Assembly: GCA_963761015.1 (NCBI GenBank)
Contig: CAVXFL010000022.1
Span: 1-64,000, forward strand
Source: CAVXFL01 sp963761015
GTDB lineage: Bacteria; Pseudomonadota; Alphaproteobacteria; Acetobacterales; Acetobacteraceae
Length of the DNA stretch: 64,000 nucleotides
Direction: 5' to 3'
In this document: one piece after another, positions 26,068 through 33,609 of the stretch
Layout: each line of letters begins with the position of its first letter
How positions within the stretch are numbered: the first letter of the stretch is position 1
The notes under the pieces: model-generated
The model's database searches: none
Seen by the model: the letters and a program-made list of their open reading frames with translations, nothing else
Told to the model about the DNA's origin: nothing
Position numbers and translations under genes: made by a program

Positions 26068-28800
26068 TTACCGCTCCTGCTTGCGCAGCAGCATCAGGCT
26101 GAGCCCGATGAGAATGGGAACGAACAGGGACAATTGCAGAATCGTGACCCCGAGTTCCCGGAAGCCCAGCCCCTTGGTGAACGTGCCGACGCTGATCGGC
26201 AAGAAGTAGCTCATCGGGAACGCGCGTCCCATCAGCGCCGGCAAGCCCGAAAGCGCCGAGACCGGTACCAGCATGCCGGAAAAACTGATCGCCGGCAGAA
26301 CCGTCATGATGGCGGTGCCGAACAGTGCCGCGATCTGCGTTCTGGCGAAGGACGAGATCAGCAAGCCATAGGCCGTGGTGGCCGAAACGTAGATCAGCAC
26401 GGCAACGGCGAGCGCGACGGCGCTGCCCTTCAACGGCACGCCGAACACCATCACCGCCATGCCGGCCAGGCAAAGAAAGTTCAGAAAGGCGACCCCGATA
26501 TAGGGAAGCTGCTTGCCGAGAATGAACTCGATGCGCCGGACCGGCGTCACGTAGAGATTGGTGATCGAGCCGAGTTCCTTCTCGCGCACCACCGCGAGCG
26601 CCATCAGAATTGCCGGGATGAGCGCCAGCAGCATCGCAATCGTCGAGGGCACCATGGCGTTGGCGCTCGCGAAATCCTGGTTGTAGCGGAAACGGATCTC
26701 CAGGTCCGCCGGCGGCGCCTCGGCCGGCAGGCCTTGCGTCCTGGCCAGATCGCCGAGCCATTGCTGCTGCACGCCGAGCAGATAGCCGCGCGTGGTTTCG
26801 GCGCGGAACGGATTGGCGCCGTCGATCCAGGCGCCGGCCTCGACCGGCCGCCCTTCCCGCAAATTGCGGCCGAATCCGGCCGGGATTTCCAACGCGAGCA
26901 TCAGCTCGCCGCCGGCCAGCCGGTTCTCCATCTGGGCGTAAGTGCGGATCGGCGGCCGATCGCGGAAATAGGGCGAGCCGCTGAATTTCTGGAGCAGAAA
27001 CCGGCTTTCCGGCGTGTGATCGCGGTCGAGCGCGGCGAACGCCAGGTGATCGACATCGGTGTTGATGCCGAAGCCGAACACCAGCATCAGGAACGCGGTG
27101 CCGAACACGGCAAAGCCCAGCCGAATCCGGTCGCGCCATAATTCCAGGCCTTCGCGCACGGCGTAGGCGATCAGGCGCCGGGCGCTGAAGGCGCGGTCAT
27201 CACCGCGCGCCCTGACGCGCGCGCTGCCGGGCAGCGCCGCAATCGGCGCGGCGACGGCCTGCTCGTCCGAGGCCTCCTCCAGATAGGCGATGAACGCATC
27301 CTCCAGCCGCGCGGTGTGCCGGGACGCCGCCAGCGCGGCCGGGGTGCCTTCGGCCAGCACGCGCCCCGCGTGCATCAGCGCGACGCGGTCGCAGCGCTCG
27401 GCCTCGTTCATGAAATGGGTGGAGACGAAGATCGTGACGCCCTGATCGCGCGAGAGGTCGATCAGCAGCTCCCAGAACGCATCGCGCGCCAGCGGATCGA
27501 CCCCCGAGGTCGGCTCGTCGAGGATCAGCAATTCCGGCTCGTGCACCACGGCAACCGCGAGCGACAGGCGCTGGCGGATGCCGAGCGGCAGGGCCGCGGC
27601 AGGGCTGTCGCCATAGGCGGCGAGCCCGAAGCGGCGGATCAGCTCCGCGACCCGCCGCCGCGCATGCTGGGCCGGCAAGTGATAGAGCCGCGCGTGCAGG
27701 TCGAGATTCTGCCGCACCGTCAGCTCGGTATAGAGCGAGAACGACTGCGACATGTAGCCGACCCGGTAGCGCAGCCGCATATCCCGTCCGTCCATTCGCT
27801 GGCCAAACAGTTCCGCCTCGCCCGCGCTCGCCGGCAACAGGCCGGTCAGCATCTTCATCGTCGTGGTCTTGCCGCAGCCGTTCGAGCCGACGAAGCCGAA
27901 GATCTCGCCCCGCTCGATGGTGAAGCTGACGTCGTCGACCGCGACGAAGTCGCCGAAGCGGCGGGTCAGGTGGCGCGCGACGATCGCCGGGCCGTCGCCG
28001 TGCGCGACGCGCGGCGGGATCGTCAGCGCGCGATGGCCGGCGCGCAAGTCTTCGGGCAGCAGCGCGATGAAGCTCGCCTCCAGGCTCGCCTCGCCGCCGA
28101 GCGCCTTGATCTCCGCCGGCGAGCCGGTGGCGAGAACGCGGCCGGCGTTCATCGCCACCAGATGCTCGAACCGCTCGGCCTCTTCCATGTACGCGGTCGC
28201 GACGAGCACGCTCATGCCCGGCCGCTCGGCGCGCATGCGCGCGATCAGCTCCCAGAACTGCCGTCGCGACAGCGGATCGACGCCGGTGGTCGGCTCGTCC
28301 AGGATCAGCAAATCCGGATCGTGGATCAGCGCGCAGCAGAGCCCGAGCTTCTGGCGCATACCGCCGGAAAGCTGCCGCGCCGCGCGATCGGGGAACGGGG
28401 CGAGCCCGGTCGCTCGCAGCAGCGCGCCGATGCGCCGCGCGCGCTCGGCCCTGCCCTGGCCGAACAGGCGGCCGAAGAAATCGATGTTCTCGCGCACGCT
28501 GAGATCGGGATAGAGATTCTTGCCCAATCCCTGCGGCATGTAGGCGACGCGCGGACAGACTTCCGCGCGGTGGCGCGCGTCCGCCATGTCGCCGTCGAAC
28601 ACGCTGAGGCGGCCTGTCTGTAATTTCTTGGCGCCCGCGATCAGCCCAAGCAGGGTGGACTTGCCGACGCCGTCCGGGCCGATCAGGCCCATCAGTTTGC
28701 CGGCCGGCAGTTCCAGATCGACGCCGTCGAGAGCAACGCATTTGCGATAGCGGTGGGTCAGCCCGGCGATGCGCGCGACATAGTACTCCGCGCCGCTCAT
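26068..28800 (-). CDS. rbbA: RbbA-type fusion: two ABC ATPase domains plus an ABC-2 permease
   Basis: A 910-residue protein with two ATPase domains followed by a membrane domain. Domain 1 has Walker A GPDGVGKST, signature LSGGMRQ and Walker B LLILDEPTTGVD. Domain 2 has GSNGCGKTT, an altered signature ALPLGIRQ and LLILDEPTSGVD. The C-terminal 370 residues carry six membrane segments with AVVREKELGSITNLYVTP. This layout is that of E. coli RbbA (YhiH), described as ribosome-associated but also resembling an exporter. The start ATG at 28800 overlaps the stop of the HlyD gene (ATGA). The operon context supports an export role. Confidence 0.92.
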   Translation of the reverse strand: MSGAEYYVARIAGLTHRYRKCVALDGVDLELPAGKLMGLIGPDGVGKSTLLGLIAGAKKLQTGRLSVFDGDMADARHRAEVCPRVAYMPQGLGKNLYPDLSVRENIDFFGRLFGQGRAERARRIGALLRATGLAPFPDRAARQLSGGMRQKLGLCCALIHDPDLLILDEPTTGVDPLSRRQFWELIARMRAERPGMSVLVATAYMEEAERFEHLVAMNAGRVLATGSPAEIKALGGEASLEASFIALLPEDLRAGHRALTIPPRVAHGDGPAIVARHLTRRFGDFVAVDDVSFTIERGEIFGFVGSNGCGKTTTMKMLTGLLPASAGEAELFGQRMDGRDMRLRYRVGYMSQSFSLYTELTVRQNLDLHARLYHLPAQHARRRVAELIRRFGLAAYGDSPAAALPLGIRQRLSLAVAVVHEPELLILDEPTSGVDPLARDAFWELLIDLSRDQGVTIFVSTHFMNEAERCDRVALMHAGRVLAEGTPAALAASRHTARLEDAFIAYLEEASDEQAVAAPIAALPGSARVRARGDDRAFSARRLIAYAVREGLELWRDRIRLGFAVFGTAFLMLVFGFGINTDVDHLAFAALDRDHTPESRFLLQKFSGSPYFRDRPPIRTYAQMENRLAGGELMLALEIPAGFGRNLREGRPVEAGAWIDGANPFRAETTRGYLLGVQQQWLGDLARTQGLPAEAPPADLEIRFRYNQDFASANAMVPSTIAMLLALIPAILMALAVVREKELGSITNLYVTPVRRIEFILGKQLPYIGVAFLNFLCLAGMAVMVFGVPLKGSAVALAVAVLIYVSATTAYGLLISSFARTQIAALFGTAIMTVLPAISFSGMLVPVSALSGLPALMGRAFPMSYFLPISVGTFTKGLGFRELGVTILQLSLFVPILIGLSLMLLRKQER

Positions 28801-29897
28801 CCAGGTTCCTTGCGCTGCAGGAAGTCCGGCCAGGGAACCGCCGGATCGGTGCGGATGTACGCGATGCCCGGCAAGCCCGAGCGCACCTGCGCCGCGTGCG
28901 CGCGCGAACGCTCGGGAGCGATGCGCACGCGCACCCGGAACATCAGCTTGTCGCGCTCCGAGCGCGTCTCCACCGTCTTGGGCGTGAACTGGTTTTGCGG
29001 CGAAAGGAAGTTGACCTGCGCCGGGATCGGGCGGTCCGGCGCCGCGTCCAGCAGGATGCGCGCATCCGCGCCGAGCCGCACGCGATCCGCGTCCGCCGTC
29101 GGCAGGAAGATGTCCATGTAGACGTAGCCGACGTCGAGCATCGTGAACACTTTGCCGCCCGCGCCCAGCACCTCGCCGACATTGGCGAGCCGATACAGGA
29201 TCGGCCCGGTTTTCGGCGCGACCAGCGTATTGTCGGCTATGTTCACCTCGATGATTTCGGCGCTGTGCGTGGCCGCGCTGAGCGTGGCCTTGGCGTTCTC
29301 CAGCTTCGCCTGGCTCGCGCGGAACGTCGCCTGCGCGGCGTCGAACTGCGCCTGGCGCTGATCGAGCCGTTCGCGCGTCTCGAAGCCGTGCGGCACCAGC
29401 GGCCGTATGCGTTGCAACTCCAATGCCGCCAGCTTGAGCTGCGCCGCCTGCTGCGCCAGTTCTGCTTGCGTCGCCGTCACCGTGTGGCGCGCGGCGTCGA
29501 TCTGCGCCTCGGCCTGTTGCAGCGACGCCTGGAGATCGCGCGTGTCCATGACGGCGAGCACTTGGCCCGCCTTCACCATGTCGCCTTCGTCGGCGCGAAT
29601 CTCGGCGATACGCCCGGGGAATTTGGTGGCGATGTCGATCTCGTCCGCTTCCAGCCGGCCGTTCGACCATACGATGCCGGGCGGGATCGGGCTGCCGGAA
29701 TGCTGCCACCAATAGGCCCCGCCACCCGCCGCCGCGACGATGCCGACGAGCAGCACGATCCAGCCCAGCCGCCGCCGCGGCCTGGGCGGCGGCGGGGACG
29801 GCGGCAGCACCGCCGGCAGCCCCTCCGTTCGCATCGGGACGAGGCTCGAGCGCCGTGGCGCGGTGGTGGTTTCCGGCGGCGTTTTGTCGTCGCTCAT
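28797..29897 (-). CDS. yhiI: HlyD-family periplasmic adaptor (YhiI type)
   Basis: Membrane-anchored adaptor of 366 residues. A Pro-rich cytoplasmic head leads to one membrane segment (LGWIVLLVGIVAAAGGGAYWW). The lipoyl half-motif FPGRIAEIRADEGDMVKAGQ and a long coiled coil at about residues 125-215 follow. First gene of the operon with rbbA and yhhJ, overlapping rbbA by four bases. Two FNR-type boxes lie 36 to 106 bp upstream. It would link the ABC-2 exporter to an outer-membrane channel that is not encoded here. Confidence 0.92.
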   Translation of the reverse strand: MSDDKTPPETTTAPRRSSLVPMRTEGLPAVLPPSPPPPRPRRRLGWIVLLVGIVAAAGGGAYWWQHSGSPIPPGIVWSNGRLEADEIDIATKFPGRIAEIRADEGDMVKAGQVLAVMDTRDLQASLQQAEAQIDAARHTVTATQAELAQQAAQLKLAALELQRIRPLVPHGFETRERLDQRQAQFDAAQATFRASQAKLENAKATLSAATHSAEIIEVNIADNTLVAPKTGPILYRLANVGEVLGAGGKVFTMLDVGYVYMDIFLPTADADRVRLGADARILLDAAPDRPIPAQVNFLSPQNQFTPKTVETRSERDKLMFRVRVRIAPERSRAHAAQVRSGLPGIAYIRTDPAVPWPDFLQRKEPG

Positions 29898-29932
29898 GCG
29901 GTCTCTTTCGGCCCGACCGCCCGGAGCGGTCG

Positions 29933-30003
29933 TTGACGCAGATCAAGCCGCCGGCCGCGCGGGCGCGCCCGGCCGGAACAGCCGAAGCATTGATCCACAT
30001 CAA
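29933..30003 (-). promoter_or_regulatory. Two FNR/Anr-type boxes upstream of the HlyD-rbbA-yhhJ operon
   Basis: TTGATCCACATCAA (29990-30003) matches the TTGAT-N4-ATCAA consensus perfectly. TTGACGCAGATCAA (29933-29946) matches with one change. The motif is palindromic, so it serves either strand; the only gene downstream is yhiI on the minus strand, starting at 29897. No convincing -10 at the class II spacing is seen, so the promoter itself is uncertain. Confidence 0.6.
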
Positions 30004-30115
30004 TGTCGCCGCGTCGGGCCTGACGCAATCTGCCGTTCAGCGCCGGCCAACGTGATCGGCTCGGCGCGGTAAACGGGATTGCGCGGTGGCGTGCACCCCC
30101 CCTCGGCGCCATCGC

Positions 30116-30157
30116 AAAAAAGGCGGCGGCCTCGGCCGTATCGGCGAGGCCGCCGCC
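30116..30157 (-). terminator. Rho-independent terminator of the recQ-SDR operon
   Basis: On the minus strand a GC-rich stem of about 13 bp (30145-30157 with 30122-30134) and a 10-base loop is followed directly by six T (30121-30116). It lies 46 bp after the stop of the SDR gene. This is the cleanest intrinsic terminator in the window and separates this operon from the rbbA operon. Confidence 0.85.
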
Positions 30158-30202
30158 GCCCCGGTTCAGGAACGGCCGGACAAGCGCTGTCAGGTCGCCG
30201 CG

Positions 30203-30964
30203 TCAGACGGTCAGCCCGCCGTCCACCACAATCGTTTGGCCCGTCACCATCGCGGCCGCGACGCCGAGAAACACGATCACCTCGGCGATGTCCTCCGGCG
30301 TGCAGCGTCGCTTCAGCAGCGCGCCTTCCGTCGAGGAGCGGCGCTGCTCGTCGGTCCATTCGATCGGCCAAGCGCTGTCCACCGCGCCGGGCGCCACCGC
30401 GTTCACCCGCACCTCCGGCGCCAGCGCCCGCGCCAAATTCTTGGTCAGGCTGATGACCCCCGCCTTGCTCGCGCCATAGGCGAGGCTGCTGCCGGGCGAG
30501 TTGATGCCGGAAATCGAGGCGACGTTTACGATGGCTCCGTGTGTCGCCCGCAAAGCGGCGCCGGCCGCGTGCGCGCAACGGAACACGCCGATCAGATTGG
30601 TCTGCAGCACCGTCGTCCAGAGGTCCTCGGTGATGCGGTCGAGATCGACCGGCGGGATCGCCTGGCGCACGCCGGGCGTGCCGGCATTGTTCACCAGCAG
30701 ATCGAGCCGGCCGAGGCGCCGCACCGCCTCGCTCACCATGCGCTCGGCGTCGCCAGCCACGGCGACGTTGCCCGGCACCTCCACGATTTTATATCCCTCG
30801 GCCTGCAACCGCGCGACGGATTCCGGCCCGCGCGGGTCGTCGGCCAGAAAATTGATCGCGACGGTCGCGCCGTGGCGCGCCAGGATCGTGGCCGTCGCCA
30901 AGCCGATGCCGGACGCCCCGCCGGTCACCAGCGCGGCGCGGCCGGAAAGATCGTAGCTGGTCAT
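30203..30964 (-). CDS. Short-chain dehydrogenase/reductase
   Basis: Classical SDR of 253 residues with cofactor motif TGGASGIG, NNAG, and active site Ser (NVASISG) plus YGASK. An acidic residue after the second strand is not obvious, so NAD or NADP use is unclear. It overlaps the hydroxyacyl-CoA dehydrogenase gene by four bases (ATGA) and ends the recQ operon, just before a clear terminator. The neighbours (a ThDP enzyme and a hydroxyacyl-CoA dehydrogenase) suggest a catabolic pathway, but the substrate cannot be named. Confidence 0.9.
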   Translation of the reverse strand: MTSYDLSGRAALVTGGASGIGLATATILARHGATVAINFLADDPRGPESVARLQAEGYKIVEVPGNVAVAGDAERMVSEAVRRLGRLDLLVNNAGTPGVRQAIPPVDLDRITEDLWTTVLQTNLIGVFRCAHAAGAALRATHGAIVNVASISGINSPGSSLAYGASKAGVISLTKNLARALAPEVRVNAVAPGAVDSAWPIEWTDEQRRSSTEGALLKRRCTPEDIAEVIVFLGVAAAMVTGQTIVVDGGLTV

Positions 30965-31911
30965 GTTCCCTCCATCCGCCCGATGCCGCGCAGCGCGCGC
31001 TTGAGCGCCAGCAGCTTGCGGTCGCGCTCGCGGAACAGTTCGGCCGGATCGCGCCCGCCCCAGTCGAAATAGCCGCGTCCCGCCTTCACCCCGGTGCGCC
31101 CCTCGGCGATCAGCTTCTCCAGCGCTTCCGAGCGCCCGCGCACCGGCGGCGGCTCGTACGTGCGGTTGGCGAGAACGTCGCGGATCAGCGACAGGCCGGT
31201 GAAATCCGCCTTCGCCAGTTGGCCGAGAATGGGCAGCCGCAGTGCGAGGCCATGGATCACCGCATCGTCGATATCGCGCGGCGTGGCGTAGCCCTCGTCC
31301 AAGAGCCGGTCCACTTCCAGCGCTATCGCCGACTGGATGCGGTTCGCAACGTAGCCGGAAATGAACCGCTTCAGCACGACCGGCGCCTTGCCGAGCGCGG
31401 CCACCGTGTCGCGTACGGTTTGGATCACCGCCGGGTCAGTGCGCGGGCCGCCCACGATGTCGACGAGGTCGATCAGGTAGGGCGGCGTGTACCAATGCGC
31501 GATCAGCGCGCGTTCCCGCCGCCGATCGGGGATCAGCGGGAACACGTCGAGGTAGCTGGTGTTGCTGGCGATGATGGCGTCCGGCGGCGCCAGTTGGTCG
31601 ATCTCGGCGAACAGGCGGCGCTTGGCTTCGGGCTGTTCGACGATCGCCTCGATGACGAATTCCGCGTCCGCCACCGTTTCGCCGAGCATCGGGCAGCGCC
31701 GCACCGCGGCGGCGAGTTTGTCGCCGGTCCAGGATGAATCGACTTCGCCGCCCTCGCGCAACGTGGCCAACGCGGACTCCATCAGTCCGCCAGCGCGCGC
31801 CAGCGCGGCTTGGTCGCTGTCGGTCAGCCGCACCGGGTGCCCACCGAGCGCGAACACCAGCGCAAGACCGTGGCCCATCGTTCCGGCCCCGATCACCGCG
31901 ACCCGCATCAT
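30961..31911 (-). CDS. 3-hydroxyacyl-CoA dehydrogenase family protein
   Basis: NAD-dependent enzyme of 316 residues. It has an N-terminal Rossmann domain (VAVIGAGTMGHGLALVFALGG), the catalytic region ASNTSYLDV and IAHWYTPPYLIDLV, and a C-terminal helical domain with KAGRGYFDWGGRD. In fatty-acid beta-oxidation enzymes the catalytic His is followed by FFNP; here the segment reads HWYTPP. This points to a specialised branch such as carnitine, lambda-crystallin or hydroxy-acid dehydrogenases. It starts 3 bp after the ThDP enzyme and overlaps the SDR gene. Confidence 0.85.
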   Translation of the reverse strand: MMRVAVIGAGTMGHGLALVFALGGHPVRLTDSDQAALARAGGLMESALATLREGGEVDSSWTGDKLAAAVRRCPMLGETVADAEFVIEAIVEQPEAKRRLFAEIDQLAPPDAIIASNTSYLDVFPLIPDRRRERALIAHWYTPPYLIDLVDIVGGPRTDPAVIQTVRDTVAALGKAPVVLKRFISGYVANRIQSAIALEVDRLLDEGYATPRDIDDAVIHGLALRLPILGQLAKADFTGLSLIRDVLANRTYEPPPVRGRSEALEKLIAEGRTGVKAGRGYFDWGGRDPAELFRERDRKLLALKRALRGIGRMEGT

Positions 31912-31914
31912 GGC

Positions 31915-33609
31915 TTACCCCTTCGGCGTCCAGGGTTCGGGCGCCCTGGCTTCGATGTCCGTGACGACGTCCACCACCACTGTTTCCTCCACCGCCAGCG
32001 CCTCGCGCAAGGCCGGGGCAAGATCGGCCGGGTGTTCGACGCGAATGCCGCGCAGGCCGAAGCTGCGCGCGACGGCGGCGAAATCGGTCGGGCCGAAGCG
32101 CAGCAACTCGGCCGGATCGCCCGGCTGGTTGCCCTGCGTGCGCAGCAGATTGGGCCAGCCCTGGCCGAAGCCGGAGTTGTTGTTGACCACGAGCGCGACG
32201 GCGATGCCGCGGCGGCGCGCGGTCTCCAGCTCGGGCAAATGGTAGTAGAGCGCGCCGTCGCCGCTGAAGCACAGCACCTTGCGATCCGGCGCGGCGCACT
32301 TGGCACCGAGCGCCGCGGGAAACGACCAGCCGAGCGAGCCCGCGGCGCGCAAATACGTCTGACCGGTGCCCCCGGCATAGGCCGGGGTCAGCTCGACCAG
32401 GTTTCCCGTCCAGATGCCGGAATAGCCGGTGTCGGCGACCAGGATTCCGTCCTGGGGCAGCGCGCGGGTTATCTCGGCGCAGAGCCGCTCCACCCGTACC
32501 GGCGCCGTGTTGCTGGCGAGCAGCGGCGCGATCTCCTCCCGCCACGCGGCGATACGGGCCACCGCTTGCTCGGCGAAAGCACGATTGCGTTTGGGGTGGC
32601 CGATCGCGCCGCGCAACGAAGCGAGCGCCGTTCGGGGATCGCCCACCAGGCCGATCGTGTTCGCGTAGTTGCGGCCGATCTCCAGCGGGTCGGCGTCGAT
32701 CTGCACGACCGGCGTGCCCGGCGCGGGAACGCGCCACGTATGCGTGACCTGGTCGCCGGTGTGGCAGCCGACGAACAGCACCAGCTCCGCGCCATGCACG
32801 ATCCGGTTGGCCGGCGGGGCGGAATAACTGCCGACGACACCGACGGAGAGTCGATGCGTAGTCGGGATGATGCCGCGCGCGCCGAGCGAAGTCGCGACCG
32901 GCGCTTGCAGCGTCTCCGCGAGCGCCAGCAGCTCCGCCCCCGCGCCGGACTGCGCCGCGCCCGCTCCGGCGACGATGGCCACGCGCTCGGCACCCAGCAG
33001 CGCCGCTGCGGCGCGGCCCAGAGAATCCGCATCTGGCACCGGCCGATGCGGCGGGACGCGGAGCAACGCGGCGTCGATCTCCGGCGGTTCATCGATCTGC
33101 CCGAGTTCGATCACCTCGCCCATCAAACCGGCGAGGTCGAGATGCGCCGGCCGGGGCGAGCCGGACACGGCAGCGCGCAGCGCCTGGCGTAGCAGCCGCG
33201 GCAGATCGTCCGCGGTGTCCACCTCGGCGTCGAATTGCGTCACCGGCGCGAACAGCGGCGCGTGCGCGATCTCCTGGTAGGCGTTGCGGTGCTGTCCGCC
33301 CGGCTTGCGCCCGGTCAACGCCACCACCGGGCTGCGGCCGAGATACGCATCCTGCAGCCCGGCCGCGAGATTGGCCGCACCGACCGACTGGGCGAAGCAG
33401 AACGCCGGCCGCCCGGCGACCCGAGCATAGCCGTCGGCCATGTAGGCGGCGGCCTTCTCGCTGTGCGCGAGCACGCGCGTGACCCCAAGCGGCGCCAGCG
33501 CGATCAAGGTCCGCCGCAGCACCGCATCGATGAAGAAGACGTGCGTCGTGCCGGTGTTTGCGATGGCCCGTGCCAGCCACTCCGAACCGCTCATCGGCCC
33601 TGCGTTCAT
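31915..33609 (-). CDS. Thiamine diphosphate-dependent enzyme (acetolactate synthase/benzoylformate decarboxylase-like)
   Basis: A 564-residue protein with the three-domain ThDP layout: an N-terminal PYR domain with the activating Glu (AHSEKAAAYMADGYAR), a central domain and a C-terminal PP domain. The cofactor motif is GDGALYYHLPELETA...VVNNN. The start ATG at 33609 overlaps the recQ stop (ATGA). The protein lacks features that would mark it as a biosynthetic acetolactate synthase, and no regulatory subunit gene is adjacent. A 2-keto-acid decarboxylase, oxalyl-CoA-type or sulfoacetaldehyde-type enzyme are all possible. Confidence 0.87.
   Translation of the reverse strand: MNAGPMSGSEWLARAIANTGTTHVFFIDAVLRRTLIALAPLGVTRVLAHSEKAAAYMADGYARVAGRPAFCFAQSVGAANLAAGLQDAYLGRSPVVALTGRKPGGQHRNAYQEIAHAPLFAPVTQFDAEVDTADDLPRLLRQALRAAVSGSPRPAHLDLAGLMGEVIELGQIDEPPEIDAALLRVPPHRPVPDADSLGRAAAALLGAERVAIVAGAGAAQSGAGAELLALAETLQAPVATSLGARGIIPTTHRLSVGVVGSYSAPPANRIVHGAELVLFVGCHTGDQVTHTWRVPAPGTPVVQIDADPLEIGRNYANTIGLVGDPRTALASLRGAIGHPKRNRAFAEQAVARIAAWREEIAPLLASNTAPVRVERLCAEITRALPQDGILVADTGYSGIWTGNLVELTPAYAGGTGQTYLRAAGSLGWSFPAALGAKCAAPDRKVLCFSGDGALYYHLPELETARRRGIAVALVVNNNSGFGQGWPNLLRTQGNQPGDPAELLRFGPTDFAAVARSFGLRGIRVEHPADLAPALREALAVEETVVVDVVTDIEARAPEPWTPKG

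Noticed and set aside
24167..27139. A 990-codon minus-strand open frame across sodB-side DNA, CBS gene and yhhJ
   Set aside because: Low-complexity Arg/Ala-rich translation without motifs; real genes explain the region in other frames.
26068..30003. A single 1311-codon open frame spanning rbbA and the adaptor region
   Set aside because: Only the part from 28800 down reads as RbbA; upstream of that the adaptor gene occupies another frame with a clear signal anchor and coiled coil.
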